A DNA stretch of 64,000 nt, taken from assembly GCF_042652345.1 (NCBI RefSeq), contig NZ_JBHSJJ010000004.1:248001-312000 (forward strand), read 5' to 3'. Below are positions 44,337-53,155 of the stretch, one piece after another (within the stretch, counting starts at the first letter, position 1; every line of letters starts with the position of its first letter). The DNA is from Negadavirga shengliensis (GTDB lineage Bacteria; Bacteroidota; Bacteroidia; Cytophagales; Cyclobacteriaceae). The notes below the pieces were generated by a model. That model was given only the letters and a program-made list of their open reading frames with translations, made no database searches and was not told the origin of the DNA. The position numbers and the translations under genes are program-made.

Positions 44337-44532
44337 GGAGATAAGTTTATGGTTACAGATGGGAAATCGGGAAATGATATTTCTTGTTTGAGATAAGTTT
44401 TGTGACCGACTTTGAATGATAGTATATTTAAACGCAACATTCAAATAGAAACACAAAATTATCTTTATTTTCGAATGCGATAATAACTTTTATTATGCTG
44501 TGTTCGTTTCACCAGTATCAAATGTATAAAAA

Positions 44533-45054
44533 ATGCGACATATATACTTTTGCCTCTTGGCTTCTCTGACTTTGTTTTCTTCTTGTTCCCGTGAAGAAGA
44601 AAACCTGTATACCGGCAATGAAGTTACTTATCAGCTGTATCAATCCAGTGACTACCCTTATGAAGGGAAGGCGGAAATCAAGGAACTCAAATCCGGTGAT
44701 CTGGAAATTTTGCTCAGGCTCAACGGTCCTACTTCCAAAGAGGCTTATCACTTTACCAGCCACTTTCATTTTGGCAGCTTCAACGAAGCAGGTGCCCATG
44801 TTGCTTATCTATTAAATCCTGTGGATATCAGTACTTTGGAAAGTAGAACCGTTCTGGGCAAGCTGTCTGATGGCACTTCTTTGGATTTCAGTGCTTTCCG
44901 TAATTTTGACGGCCATATCAAAGTTCACCTGGCGGATGACGGACCTGACTACAATGTGATCCTGGTTGCTGGCAATATCGGGAGCAATGACAACTCCATT
45001 TCCGGATTCAACAGAGCGAATATTTCGGCCTGTTCCCCTTATTATCCGGAATAG
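44533..45054 (+). CDS. Lipoprotein of unknown function
   Basis: The 173-residue protein has a clear lipobox (LASLTLFSSC, Cys near 18). The mature part is beta-rich. A His-rich centre (YHFTSHFHFGSFNEAGAHVAYLLNPVD) and HIKVHLADDGPDYNVILVAGNIG are reminiscent of CHRD-like metal-binding domains. A metal-related role is an inference. It stands alone, divergent from the sugar dehydrogenase and followed by the terminator at 45272-45298. Confidence 0.6.
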   Translation: MRHIYFCLLASLTLFSSCSREEENLYTGNEVTYQLYQSSDYPYEGKAEIKELKSGDLEILLRLNGPTSKEAYHFTSHFHFGSFNEAGAHVAYLLNPVDISTLESRTVLGKLSDGTSLDFSAFRNFDGHIKVHLADDGPDYNVILVAGNIGSNDNSISGFNRANISACSPYYPE

Positions 45055-45271
45055 GTGAAAATCGCATAAGGATTAAGCGAACCCGTTTTGTAGTAAATGC
45101 TGGCAATTTGCTCCCTGATAAAAGTCCGGGGGAGTGAAAATATTCATTATAATAAATGAAGGGGATTTAGGAAAAAAGGGAATAGATAGAGGCCAAATAC
45201 GCTAAAAATAAAGTTACAGGGCAGACGTTACGGTATCGGATCGACGGAAGTCAGGAATCATAAGAATATTA

Positions 45272-45298
45272 AAAAAGGCGGAAATGATCCGCCTTTTT
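45272..45298. terminator. Bidirectional terminator
   Basis: Perfect 10-base arms AAAAAGGCGG (45272-45281) and CCGCCTTTTT (45289-45298) with a 7-base loop lie between the lipoprotein (+, ends 45054) and the DUF4625 gene (-, ends 45329). Confidence 0.85.
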
Positions 45299-45328
45299 AT
45301 GCAATGTAAGCAACAAATAAAATACTGA

Positions 45329-46273
45329 CTAATCAACGTGTACCTCATATACCATTTCAGTAATATTTCCGTTCACATCCTCGGCCCAGATAATCAACTC
45401 TAAGTGTTCTTCTCCTTCCGGCAGGATGATGGCGTTTTCGCCAGTTAAAAGTTCAGCCAAATTTATTTCTTTGGTGTCCGGGAGTTCAGCCCCTTGGGCT
45501 CCATCTATCCAGTTAGATGATCCCCACATTTTTTCGTAAAAATCTTCATCCATAATGCGTTGGTTTGGATTTCCATTGTGGTCATCATGCTCCTCTGTTA
45601 ACCTTACCGATAAAAATGCTAGGTCAGAACTGAGTTCGTGAGTGCCTCTCCCGACGGTTCCCTGTACTTCCAATGCTGCTCCCGCTTCGCCATCCAGCTC
45701 GTCATCGTGTAAATTGGTGACGTCAATCACCGGCGCATAGGGAGTCCTGATATAAAAAGTGGCCAAATAATTAGAATTATCCGCATAGCTGGTCTGATTG
45801 CCCAGGATATCTGTAGCCTCTATGACAAAATCATAAGGACCTGCCAGTACGGGGCTTTCCACACGGGAATTGGGACCTGCCCAGTAAATGTCGGTTCCTG
45901 TGGCGTCCACATTCACCCTTGTAGCCCCCGCGGGAAATCGGAAATCCGGGTTGGATGCATTGGGGCTATATATATCACTTACGTTTAATTTTTCAAAATC
46001 GCTTTTAACTCTGGCATGACTGTGACCGTCGAAGTTGGCATGGATACTTACGCGAATCTGCTCTATTCCTGTGGCATCATCCACCCCAAACCTTACATGC
46101 ATATGGTCTGTACCGGCCTCTCTTATTTCGCCGTTTCCAGGTCTGATTTCTTCACGACCGTCTGCATTTCCTATTACCGGCGCATCCAAATCCCGGATGG
46201 GATCATCGTCTGTTTCACAGGAATACAAGAGAAAAGCTGAAATAAAGATGCAGGATAACAATGTCTTTTTCAT
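45329..46273 (-). CDS. DUF4625 lipoprotein
   Basis: The 314-residue protein has a lipobox (FISAFLLYSC, Cys near 19). HMHVRFGVDDATGIEQIRVSIHANFDGHSHARV matches the DUF4625 pattern (HxHxxF, IHxNFDGHxH), which is a metal-ligand-like His cluster. A second repeat-like half has LHDDELDGEAGAALEVQGTVGRG. It is 93 bases downstream of a TonB receptor with similar metal-type features. Together they look like a metal-uptake pair, with the lipoprotein capturing or delivering the ion. That role is an inference. Confidence 0.75.
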   Translation of the reverse strand: MKKTLLSCIFISAFLLYSCETDDDPIRDLDAPVIGNADGREEIRPGNGEIREAGTDHMHVRFGVDDATGIEQIRVSIHANFDGHSHARVKSDFEKLNVSDIYSPNASNPDFRFPAGATRVNVDATGTDIYWAGPNSRVESPVLAGPYDFVIEATDILGNQTSYADNSNYLATFYIRTPYAPVIDVTNLHDDELDGEAGAALEVQGTVGRGTHELSSDLAFLSVRLTEEHDDHNGNPNQRIMDEDFYEKMWGSSNWIDGAQGAELPDTKEINLAELLTGENAIILPEGEEHLELIIWAEDVNGNITEMVYEVHVD

Positions 46274-46297
46274 ATTTTTTCTTTACATTAAATATTG

Positions 46298-46320
46298 TTG
46301 CAAATGCATTACTGTTGCAA
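46298..46320. promoter_or_regulatory. Paired TTGCAA elements upstream of the DUF4625 gene
   Basis: TTGCAA occurs at 46298-46303 and 46315-46320, 17 bases apart, 25 bases and more upstream of the DUF4625 start. TTGCAA is itself palindromic and recurs at the receptor start region (48752-48757). It could be a metalloregulator (Zur/Fur-type) site; this is only suggestive. Confidence 0.3.
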
Positions 46321-46366
46321 TTTTAAAATTTTTATTTCTTTCTTCCTAAGGTTTTTCAGCAAAAGA

Positions 46367-48757
46367 TCAGTTTTTTATGTCGAAAGGTATTTTTAAACTA
46401 ACGGATATGTTCCGGCCCTGTTCGGGTAAGTTCAGTAACCTGTACCGGCTCAGGTGGTTGAAATAATAGGTGTTGGTAAGATTTTGACCGGAAATCTGAA
46501 ATTTAATGGGTTGGTTACGGAATTCCATGTTCCAGCCTAATCCCGCTTCCACCAGCCCGTATCCAGGGGTAACCCGCTCGTTCCTATCCACCCTGTCTTG
46601 CCTAGAGACATGGCGGTATTCCACAAAAATGTATCCATTATTAAAAATGTGGGAAATGGTGGGCAGCTTGTATTCAGCCCCCGTGAGGATGCTAAATGGG
46701 GGTGTTAGGGGTAGGGGCAGGCCACTGTCCAGATTTAAGTTATAGATATACTCTCCCGCCAAGGACAGGTTGAAATTGGGGAAAACAACCCATTCTGCTT
46801 TTACCTCTCCTCCCATAAACACGGCATCGTTTTGCCGGTACTCCCACATGGTGCTGGCCCCGGGAATGGTAGAAAACAAGCCTGTAGGAGCCAGATAAAT
46901 GTAGCCGTCATAATAGCCAAAAAAAGGGCTGATACCTATTAACAGGTTTTTTTTGGCGTGGCTGTAGTTCAGGTCCGCCTGATAACTCCTTTCACTGTCC
47001 AGGTTTGGATTACCGATTTCATGACGAAAATTCCCATGATGAATGCCATTGGTTGACAATTCAATGGGGGTGGGGATCCTGTAACTGCTACCCAGATTGA
47101 TTTTAAGGTTGTTTTCATGGTTTATGATCCATGAAAGTCCTGTAGATCCACTTACATTGAAGAAGTTCCTGTCTATCTGAGGATTCCGCTGTTCGTATTC
47201 TCCCGTTGGATTAAGCCGGTCATATATGGGCTGCAGGTGTTCCTCAATACGGTGTTGGGCACCATCTCCTCTGATTCCTGCGTTCAGGATAAAATTATCC
47301 TTCCATCTGTATTCATGGAAGTAGAAAAAACCTCCCTGCAAGGACTTGAATGCGGGAAGCAAAAACTCAAATCCGGTGTGCCGGTTTTCCATATAGGAGG
47401 ACTGAAAACCGATAATGGATTGATGACTTTCATTGAGATGTTGGTTGTATCGGACATTGGCCGTATAAGTGTTCAGAAATAATCCCAATGCCAGGGTGCC
47501 TTCCGGGTTTGGACCGATGCCGTGGGCATGGGGAAGCGATTCTTCCAACCTCCGGTTTTTCTGGTATCCCAAGTCGATTTCCAGCCAATTTTTATTGAGT
47601 TGCACGGTGGTGTTGGAAATCATTTTCAGGTGCATGTTGTCCTGACGCGGAAACTCAATATTGCTGTTATCCCCGTTGTGGCGCAGGTTATAGCTGTTGG
47701 GGATGCCTACTGCACCTGTAAAAATACCGGCTTTCTGGTTAAACTGGCTGACGGTAAAGGTTGATTTGCCCCAATCCTTTCTAACGCCTCCCATGACGGA
47801 AAAATGTCTTTCCCTCCCTGCAGTGTTCTTCAGCCGGTTGTCATATACCGGCAACACGTAGCCAGCGTATACAAATTGATCGGTGGGAACGCGATAATCA
47901 TTAAAGTCCTGTGCGGTAAATCTTGCCCTGAAAACCATGTCGTTTTCATTGCCTTCCACCATGGCGGTATTGCCCCACATGTTATTGTTGGTCCGGTAAC
48001 TGCTGATCAGATGACCTCTTAGGTTTCCTTCAGCGGGAAGACTACCGGGGGAAATGTTGATCACGCCGGCCATGCCATCAGACCCATAAATCAGAGAAGC
48101 GGGTCCCTTAATGACCTCTACCCGGTCTACATCAAAAGGATCAATTTCCAGACCGTGGTCAGCACCCCATTGCTGACCTTCCTGCTTAATCCCCCGGTCA
48201 TTGACCATTATGCGGTTAAAACTCATGCCCCGGATGACGGGTTTGCTGATACCTACTCCGGTATTGATGGTGCTGATCCCCGGCAGCTTTTCCAGCGCAT
48301 TTGCAAAAGTGCCGGTATTGTTTTTTTCTATATAATCCCGGTCTACTACCTCAATGGACTGCGACTGTTCTACAGGGCCGTTTTTGAAAGGATTGGCCTC
48401 TATGGTCAGACTTTGCAGGGTGATGGCTGACTCTGCCATTTGAACTTCAATCTCCCTGTCCTCCTGTTCCAAAGTAATGGTTTTGGTCACTGATCTGAAG
48501 CCCATGTGGGTAAAATGAAAGTGGTAATTGCCGGGTCTTAAGCCTGAAATCGTAAAACTCCCATCCCAGTCAGCTATAGCGCCCTTGCTCAGTTCGTGGA
48601 TTTGAACATATGCCGGAAGACCTTCTCCTTTTTCTGTAAGTATCCTGCCCCTTACAATAAGGTTGAGGTCACTTTGGGCAGATAGGGAGCTGCTAAAGCA
48701 TATGCATATAAAGAATAATAGAAGATGTGCAGCCTTCACCGGGTGGAATTTTTGCAA
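46367..48757 (-). CDS. TonB-dependent receptor, probable metal-ion type
   Basis: The 796-residue protein starts at a TTG (48757); GTG at 48739 is an alternative that gives an equally good signal peptide ending in SLSAQ. A carboxypeptidase-like domain (LIVRGRILTEKGEGLPAYVQI) is followed by the plug with ALEKLPGISTINTGVGISKPVIRG and a barrel ending in ISVSLKIPFDIKN. TNGIHHGNFRHEIGNPNLDSE resembles the His-containing loop of zinc/copper receptors such as ZnuD. SLPHAHGIGPNPEG is a second His-rich loop. The DUF4625 lipoprotein gene follows by 93 bases. Zinc or copper uptake is inferred, not proven. Confidence 0.8.
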   Translation of the reverse strand: MQKFHPVKAAHLLLFFICICFSSSLSAQSDLNLIVRGRILTEKGEGLPAYVQIHELSKGAIADWDGSFTISGLRPGNYHFHFTHMGFRSVTKTITLEQEDREIEVQMAESAITLQSLTIEANPFKNGPVEQSQSIEVVDRDYIEKNNTGTFANALEKLPGISTINTGVGISKPVIRGMSFNRIMVNDRGIKQEGQQWGADHGLEIDPFDVDRVEVIKGPASLIYGSDGMAGVINISPGSLPAEGNLRGHLISSYRTNNNMWGNTAMVEGNENDMVFRARFTAQDFNDYRVPTDQFVYAGYVLPVYDNRLKNTAGRERHFSVMGGVRKDWGKSTFTVSQFNQKAGIFTGAVGIPNSYNLRHNGDNSNIEFPRQDNMHLKMISNTTVQLNKNWLEIDLGYQKNRRLEESLPHAHGIGPNPEGTLALGLFLNTYTANVRYNQHLNESHQSIIGFQSSYMENRHTGFEFLLPAFKSLQGGFFYFHEYRWKDNFILNAGIRGDGAQHRIEEHLQPIYDRLNPTGEYEQRNPQIDRNFFNVSGSTGLSWIINHENNLKINLGSSYRIPTPIELSTNGIHHGNFRHEIGNPNLDSERSYQADLNYSHAKKNLLIGISPFFGYYDGYIYLAPTGLFSTIPGASTMWEYRQNDAVFMGGEVKAEWVVFPNFNLSLAGEYIYNLNLDSGLPLPLTPPFSILTGAEYKLPTISHIFNNGYIFVEYRHVSRQDRVDRNERVTPGYGLVEAGLGWNMEFRNQPIKFQISGQNLTNTYYFNHLSRYRLLNLPEQGRNISVSLKIPFDIKN

Positions 48758-48841
48758 TATTATTTCATATGCAAATTTATTTCATTTGGCATAAAGATGC
48801 AAAGGTATTGCAAAAATATCTGGTATGAAATTTTATCCTTC

Positions 48842-49060
48842 CTAAAGGTTTCTTTTTCTTAATTCGTCCAATAAGTAGGTGAGCCCATTTAATTTTATTT
48901 CATACATGCTTTCAAGCCATATGCCCAATTTTCCTTCGGGAAAGCCCTTTCTTTTAAACCAAATAAGGTAATGTTCCGGTATATCACAAATCAGGGTGTT
49001 TTTATATTTCCCGAAGGGCATTTTTTTGGTGATAAGATCAAGGAGAATCGTGTTGTCCAT
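48842..49060 (-). CDS. DUF3820 family small protein
   Basis: The 72-residue protein fits the DUF3820 family: MPFGKYKNTLICDIPEHYLIWFKRKGFPEGKLG has the MPFGKYKG and P-x-x-Y-L-x-W blocks. The family is widely distributed and unstudied, sometimes annotated as a putative quorum-sensing-regulated virulence factor. It lies 84 bases downstream-side of the TonB receptor start and 30 bases from the next membrane protein gene, transcribed in the same direction. Confidence 0.8.
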   Translation of the reverse strand: MDNTILLDLITKKMPFGKYKNTLICDIPEHYLIWFKRKGFPEGKLGIWLESMYEIKLNGLTYLLDELRKRNL

Positions 49061-49090
49061 AAATAATCAGCCTCTTAGGGGCAGGGTGTT

Positions 49091-49522
49091 TTAGTTTAAC
49101 CAGGCATTCCAGGGGATTCTACTCAGGATCAGTATAAAAGCAATTCCGTAAAACATGTAGATGCTTCGGAAGCGGTTTCTGCTTTCCTCCAATTTTTTAG
49201 CCCGGCTGTAGCCTATGGTGATCAGGGCTACCGCGATGACATTGATCATGGGATGTTCCAAAGCATACAGTCTGCTCACGGAATCAGACATGGCTGCGCC
49301 ACTGAGGTTAGAAAATCCCAATGGGCTCAGGAAATAGAGTATAATTCCGACAACGAGTTGGATATGGGAGGGTATAAGCCCAAAAAGACCAAGTTTCCGA
49401 TCCTTTTCCCCAAAAGCCTTTCCGCTTAAAGCTCCAAAGAGCGCATATACAAAACTGATGGTAATACCCGCCAATACCAGGTAGGCAAGAAATGAATGAA
49501 GATGCAGTAAGCCGGTGGTCAT
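49091..49522 (-). CDS. Small four-helix membrane protein
   Basis: The 143-residue protein has four strong membrane helices (about 4-28, 46-66, 90-108, 120-140). It contains LHLHSFLAYLVLAGI near the start and LEHPMINVIAVALITIGY in the third helix. The positioned histidines recall cytochrome b-like membrane proteins of Bacteroidota, but heme binding is not certain. It is followed by the DUF3820 gene on the same strand, 30 bases away. Confidence 0.7.
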   Translation of the reverse strand: MTTGLLHLHSFLAYLVLAGITISFVYALFGALSGKAFGEKDRKLGLFGLIPSHIQLVVGIILYFLSPLGFSNLSGAAMSDSVSRLYALEHPMINVIAVALITIGYSRAKKLEESRNRFRSIYMFYGIAFILILSRIPWNAWLN

Positions 49523-49610
49523 AGTAGATGGATGATTTATTTGACAACTAAATAAAGAAAAAATTAAGATTAATCCTGCATTTTGAAGTTATTATTACTG
49601 GTCTGAGCGG

Positions 49611-50714
49611 TTATTTGCCTTTTTTATCGCTGCTGAACAAATAACCTAACGGTTTTAGTGCGGGCACATTGCAGCAGATGATGGTCACAATAGCAAATAA
49701 TGGAAGAGAAAGTATCATCCCTGTCACTCCCCACACGGCATTTCCTAAGATAACCGCCAGAATAATAAAAAACGGATGTATATCCAGCTTACCGCCCAGG
49801 ATTATGGGCTGGAGGATATAGGTCTCGATGAATTGTACGACGGCATAGGTTAAAGTTACACCTATTAAGGTCAGGGCGCTTCCACCGGAAATCACTCCCA
49901 TCACCATGGCTATCCCGTACCCAATAAAATTTCCCACAAAAGGAATGATGGAAAGCACTGCTGATATCACACTTACAAATAAAACCCTGTCTACACCCGA
50001 TATGGACAGGCCGGTGGCGTAGAGAACTGCCAATACCACCATAAGGATCAGTCTCCCGAATAGGTAGCTTTGTACTACAGCCGTCGACTTAGAAATGATA
50101 TCTCTTACTTCTCCTTGTTTTGAATCTTCGAAAAGCATGAGGATGAATTTTTTAAACCGGCTTCTGAAATGGATGAAGAAAAAAATGTATACAAAGGTGA
50201 TGAGAAAATCCGTCAGGAAGTCAAACACGCCGGCAACCACAGAAAGCGCTTGCTTGCCCTGTTCTTCTGTTTCTTCATTCCCTTTGCTCCCGTCACTTTT
50301 TTCTTCTTCTCCAAAAGCGGGATGATAATTTTCCAGATCCCCTTGCTCTAAAGGCGTGTGTTCCAGTATATACTGTTGTAAAGTTTCAACATGGGGTTTT
50401 ACGGACGCTTTTATCTCATCCCAATCGTCAACAAAATCCTTGACCTGAAAGGAAACCACCAAAAACAAACCAATGGATACACAGAGCAACAGCAGGACAC
50501 TGAAAGAAGTGGCCAACAGCTTTTTTATTCCCCACCCTTGCAGTTTGTTGGCAAATGGAAACATCAGTAAAGCCAGAACGGCCGCCATCAGAAGCGGGGC
50601 TAAAAATCCTTTTGCTTTTTCCAGTCCAAGCCATAAAAAATAGTTTCCCGCAATAAAAAGAAATGCATACAGCAGGTGTTTTTGGATATATTTTGAACCC
50701 TCTTTATTGGCCAT
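49611..50714 (-). CDS. AI-2E family transporter
   Basis: The ATG at 50714 starts MANKEGSKYIQKHLLYAFLF and gives 367 residues; the longer frame from 50903 adds a hydrophilic, proline-rich leader that does not belong to the family. There are about eight helices. The family-typical second half has LSIIPFVGNFIGYGIAMVMG and ILGGKLDIHPFFIILAVILGNAVWGVTGMILSLPL. An acidic insert (EEEKSDGSKGNEETEE) lies near 150. Family members include the TqsA exporter and Na+/H+ antiporters, so the substrate is open. Confidence 0.85.
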   Translation of the reverse strand: MANKEGSKYIQKHLLYAFLFIAGNYFLWLGLEKAKGFLAPLLMAAVLALLMFPFANKLQGWGIKKLLATSFSVLLLLCVSIGLFLVVSFQVKDFVDDWDEIKASVKPHVETLQQYILEHTPLEQGDLENYHPAFGEEEKSDGSKGNEETEEQGKQALSVVAGVFDFLTDFLITFVYIFFFIHFRSRFKKFILMLFEDSKQGEVRDIISKSTAVVQSYLFGRLILMVVLAVLYATGLSISGVDRVLFVSVISAVLSIIPFVGNFIGYGIAMVMGVISGGSALTLIGVTLTYAVVQFIETYILQPIILGGKLDIHPFFIILAVILGNAVWGVTGMILSLPLFAIVTIICCNVPALKPLGYLFSSDKKGK

Positions 50715-51110
50715 GGTTAAAAATGGAATAGATTGGTTGGACAACAATAATGATGCTGGAATTTGCTTTTTTGGCTTATCGCCTCGTTTTATTGAGGAAA
50801 GTTGGTACAAAAATGTACACCAGCGGCTTTTTTTATCTTTCCCGCGGGGATCGGGATTAGGGAGAAGATTTTTATTGGTATCTTGATTGGGTAATTTTGG
50901 CAACTATATTTTCAACCGGTAGGAAACAAAGCATGACTAAAACGACACACACCGGGATGATGATCAACATGCGACGCAAGCTATCCCGACCTGAGGCGCG
51001 GGACAGGTTATGGCAGATGAATGATAAATTATAATCATATGAAATCGAGCATGACGGGATCGTCACAAACTGGGATGATTATAGATTGCGAGATTCCCCC
51101 GAAACAAGTT

Positions 51111-51129
51111 CCCCGAATCGAGTTCGGGG
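51111..51129. repeat. Palindrome CCCCGAA-N5-TTCGGGG
   Basis: Perfect 7-base arms (51111-51117 and 51123-51129) flank a 5-base centre inside the repeat unit. It would form a stable RNA or DNA hairpin. Confidence 0.8.
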
Positions 51130-51186
51130 CAGGCAGGGGCAGGCTATATGGCCACTGAAAAATAATAATAGACATATGAAATCGAG

Positions 51187-51226
51187 CATGACGAGATCGT
51201 CACAAACATGACGAGATCGTCACAAA
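51187..51226 (+). repeat. 20-base tandem duplication
   Basis: CATGACGAGATCGTCACAAA occurs at 51187-51206 and again at 51207-51226, a perfect head-to-tail duplication inside one repeat unit. This indicates recent slippage. Confidence 0.9.
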
Positions 51227-51234
51227 GTGGGATG

Positions 51235-51252
51235 CCCCGATAGCTATCGGGG
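51235..51252. repeat. 18-base perfect palindrome
   Basis: CCCCGATAGCTATCGGGG is fully self-complementary. It takes the place of the other palindrome in the next repeat unit. Confidence 0.9.
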
Positions 51253-51519
51253 AAAACATGCGAGCCATATGGCCACTGAAAAACAATTATAATCATATGA
51301 AAATCGGGGGACATGAGAAAGGGGCGTTTTTATTGTTTTGTGGTGGTTGTCATTGTTGTCCTGGTTGTAATGGTTGGGGAGTGGGATTGGGTTGCGTCTT
51401 AGGTTTTTGCGGAAGCCAGCATTTAATTCTACCATGCGGTCCCGGGATCTGGTAAATCCACCCCCTATGTGGGCATTACCATTTAAAGTCTTCGATAATC
51501 AGAATCGAATTAACACTAT

Positions 51520-52800
51520 ATGATGAATTATCTAGGTTTTGTTAAAAAGAACAGCAAATTACTATCTTTTGGTCTGTTGATGACATGTTTTTCCGGCTAT
51601 GGACAGACTTACCTTTTGGCGCTGTATGTACCTTACCTGATTGAGGATTTTTCTATTCAAAATGCCCAGATAAGTATTTATTATATGATAGCTACTATTG
51701 CCAGCGCATTATTGTTGCCTCAAATTGGAAAGTTCATCGACAATGTCAGCCTTAAGAAATATACGTTCATGACTACTTTGCTCTTCGTAACTTCCATGGT
51801 TATGATGAGCTATAACGTATATTGGTTTTTACTTCCGGTTGCGTTTTTCGGATTGCGGTTGGCCGGGCAGGGGCTTTTCAGTCATATTGCAATCACGGCT
51901 ATGTCCCAATATTTTTTGAAGGGAAGGGGGAAGGCTATCAGCCTGGCTTCTTTAGGTCATCCGTTTGGACAGGCCATCCTTCCGATTATGGTCGTTGTGC
52001 TAATCAACGTATTTGGCTGGCGGGAATCCCTGTTGGTCAATGCTGCGATCGTGCTTATTATCGTGCCGCTTTACCTGCATTTTTTCATAGAGGAAAGAAA
52101 CTTGATTAAATATGATGAAGTTCCAAAGACCGGCCAGGTATTGGCCAAGAACGTTTCGCAATGGGATATCATGAAAACACCTGGTTTTTGGTTGCTGGCC
52201 CCCAATTTATTTGTGCTCTCGTTCATTGTCACAGGACTTTTTTTTTACCAATTTGCGATTGCGGAATTTAAAGGCTGGACTTTAGAGTGGATGGCGGTGG
52301 GGCTTACTTTTTATGCGATTGCCGGATCAGTGGCCATTTTGTTTGCAGGTCCTTTGATTGATAAATATTCCTCCAGAATATTTTTTCCTTTTTACCTGAT
52401 CCCTTTTTTGATTGCCATTGCTGCGATAGGATCAATCACAGCCTCTTGGGCGATTTTCCCCTATATGATTTTTATGGGAGCATCAGCAGGATTTGGAAAT
52501 GCCATTGTGTCGGCACTGCAGGTGGAACTTTTTGGTGTTTCTTATATAGGAAAGGTGAGGAGTATTTTTGCCTCCATCATGGTATTGAGCTCGGCAGTAG
52601 GACCGGCGGTTTTTGGCGTAGTGGTGGATGCGGGTTATGATTTTGATGTAGTTTTTTTAGCTTCGGCTTTGTTGCTGACTTTGGTTATCGTGCAATCCTT
52701 CCGCATTATTCCTAATTACACTTATGCGAAAATGAAATACAGGTTTAAAAAACGTCATAGGAGGTTTGACTTTTTCAATATTTTAAATCTAAAGCATTAA
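51520..52800 (+). CDS. MFS transporter
   Basis: The 426-residue protein has twelve predicted helices in two bundles of six. The first half has LLPQIGKFIDNVSLKKY, the loop between helices 2 and 3 with the G-x-x-x-D-x-x-S variant, and AGQGLFSHIAITAMSQYFLKGRGKA. The second bundle is separated by a cytoplasmic loop (about 195-220). The C-terminal tail is strongly basic (KYRFKKRHRRFDFF). It resembles oxalate/formate-antiporter-like MFS members in its general layout, but the substrate is not deducible. It stands alone after the repeat region. Confidence 0.85.
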   Translation: MMNYLGFVKKNSKLLSFGLLMTCFSGYGQTYLLALYVPYLIEDFSIQNAQISIYYMIATIASALLLPQIGKFIDNVSLKKYTFMTTLLFVTSMVMMSYNVYWFLLPVAFFGLRLAGQGLFSHIAITAMSQYFLKGRGKAISLASLGHPFGQAILPIMVVVLINVFGWRESLLVNAAIVLIIVPLYLHFFIEERNLIKYDEVPKTGQVLAKNVSQWDIMKTPGFWLLAPNLFVLSFIVTGLFFYQFAIAEFKGWTLEWMAVGLTFYAIAGSVAILFAGPLIDKYSSRIFFPFYLIPFLIAIAAIGSITASWAIFPYMIFMGASAGFGNAIVSALQVELFGVSYIGKVRSIFASIMVLSSAVGPAVFGVVVDAGYDFDVVFLASALLLTLVIVQSFRIIPNYTYAKMKYRFKKRHRRFDFFNILNLKH

Positions 52801-52874
52801 AAACGCTATAGGTTTACATATTTATGTTATTTATTTGTTAAATAAGGATTATGGTTTCATGACGGTTTCAAATA

Positions 52875-52906
52875 TTTGTTGGGGAAATCAGCGCTATTTA
52901 TCTTTG
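52875..52906 (+). promoter_or_regulatory. Bacteroidota-type promoter of the small membrane protein gene
   Basis: TTTG at 52875-52878 and TATCTTTG at 52899-52906 match the Bacteroidota consensus TTTG / TAnnTTTG with 20 bases between. The predicted start is a few bases later, close to the ATG at 52928. This supports 52928-53146 being a real gene. Confidence 0.6.
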
Positions 52907-52927
52907 TTATAATAAAACTTAAAGGTA

Positions 52928-53146
52928 ATGCAGACCCTGATGACCCTTTTGATTTTTACTTTTGCCTATGGGTTGCTGTTCCTGTCATTTTTTCCTGAAA
53001 AATCCCGAAGTAAAATAAGCAAAATCACCGTTACGGCGAAAAAGGCCATGCACAGGGACGATCTTGCATGGCCTTTTTTTCTTTCCTTTCTGGGGGGCTA
53101 TATTGTGGCATCCCTGATTGTCTATTTGATTAGGGACTCTATTTGA
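52928..53146 (+). CDS. Small two-helix membrane protein
   Basis: The 72-residue protein has two membrane helices (about 3-22 and 50-68), joined by a basic loop rich in Lys and Ser (EKSRSKISKITVTAKKAMHR). The pattern is that of a small inner-membrane protein, and it has a good promoter just upstream. A terminator-like hairpin lies inside its frame (53039-53078). It ends 9 bases before the argH stop on the other strand. I recognise no family; the expression is uncertain because of the internal hairpin. Confidence 0.55.
   Translation: MQTLMTLLIFTFAYGLLFLSFFPEKSRSKISKITVTAKKAMHRDDLAWPFFLSFLGGYIVASLIVYLIRDSI
53039..53078. terminator. Strong terminator-like hairpin, likely end of the arginine operon transcript
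   Basis: Perfect 14-base arms AAAAAGGCCATGCA (53039-53052) and TGCATGGCCTTTTT (53065-53078) have a 12-base loop. It works as an intrinsic terminator in both directions. On the minus strand it sits 78 bases past argH. On the plus strand it falls inside the small membrane protein gene. Confidence 0.75.
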
Positions 53147-53155
53147 TTCCCGCTT

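Larger units (their letters stand above)
51008..51310 (+). repeat. Degenerate tandem repeat, three units of about 120-137 bases
   Basis: The element CATATGAAATCGAGC begins at 51036 and 51173, and CATATGAAAATCGG at 51294, so units are 137 and 121 bases apart. The block ATATGGCCACTGAAAAA is perfect at 51146-51162 and 51267-51283 (121 apart), with a diverged copy near 51008. Each unit then carries a GATCGTCACAAA block, a TGGGATG block and a GC-rich palindrome. This is a dispersed-type extragenic repeat that has expanded locally. Confidence 0.75.
50715..51519. other. 805-base intergenic region with tandem repeat family
   Basis: No gene is convincing. The centre (about 50940-51310) holds degenerate tandem repeat units with GC-rich palindromes, listed below. 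The right part (51330-51400) is a TG-rich tract. The MFS gene starts at 51520. Confidence 0.6.

Noticed and set aside
50715..50903. N-terminal extension of the AI-2E family transporter
   Set aside because: The extra residues are hydrophilic and proline-rich, unlike the family, and contain the intergenic sequence upstream of a good ATG at 50714.
51008..51310. Possible CRISPR array
   Set aside because: Units are 120-137 bases with conserved content throughout; there are no short identical repeats with unique spacers and no cas genes.
51258..51455. Cys/Gly-rich open frame of 65 codons
   Set aside because: It begins inside the repeat unit and crosses the TG-rich tract; the Cys/Gly content comes from low-complexity DNA.
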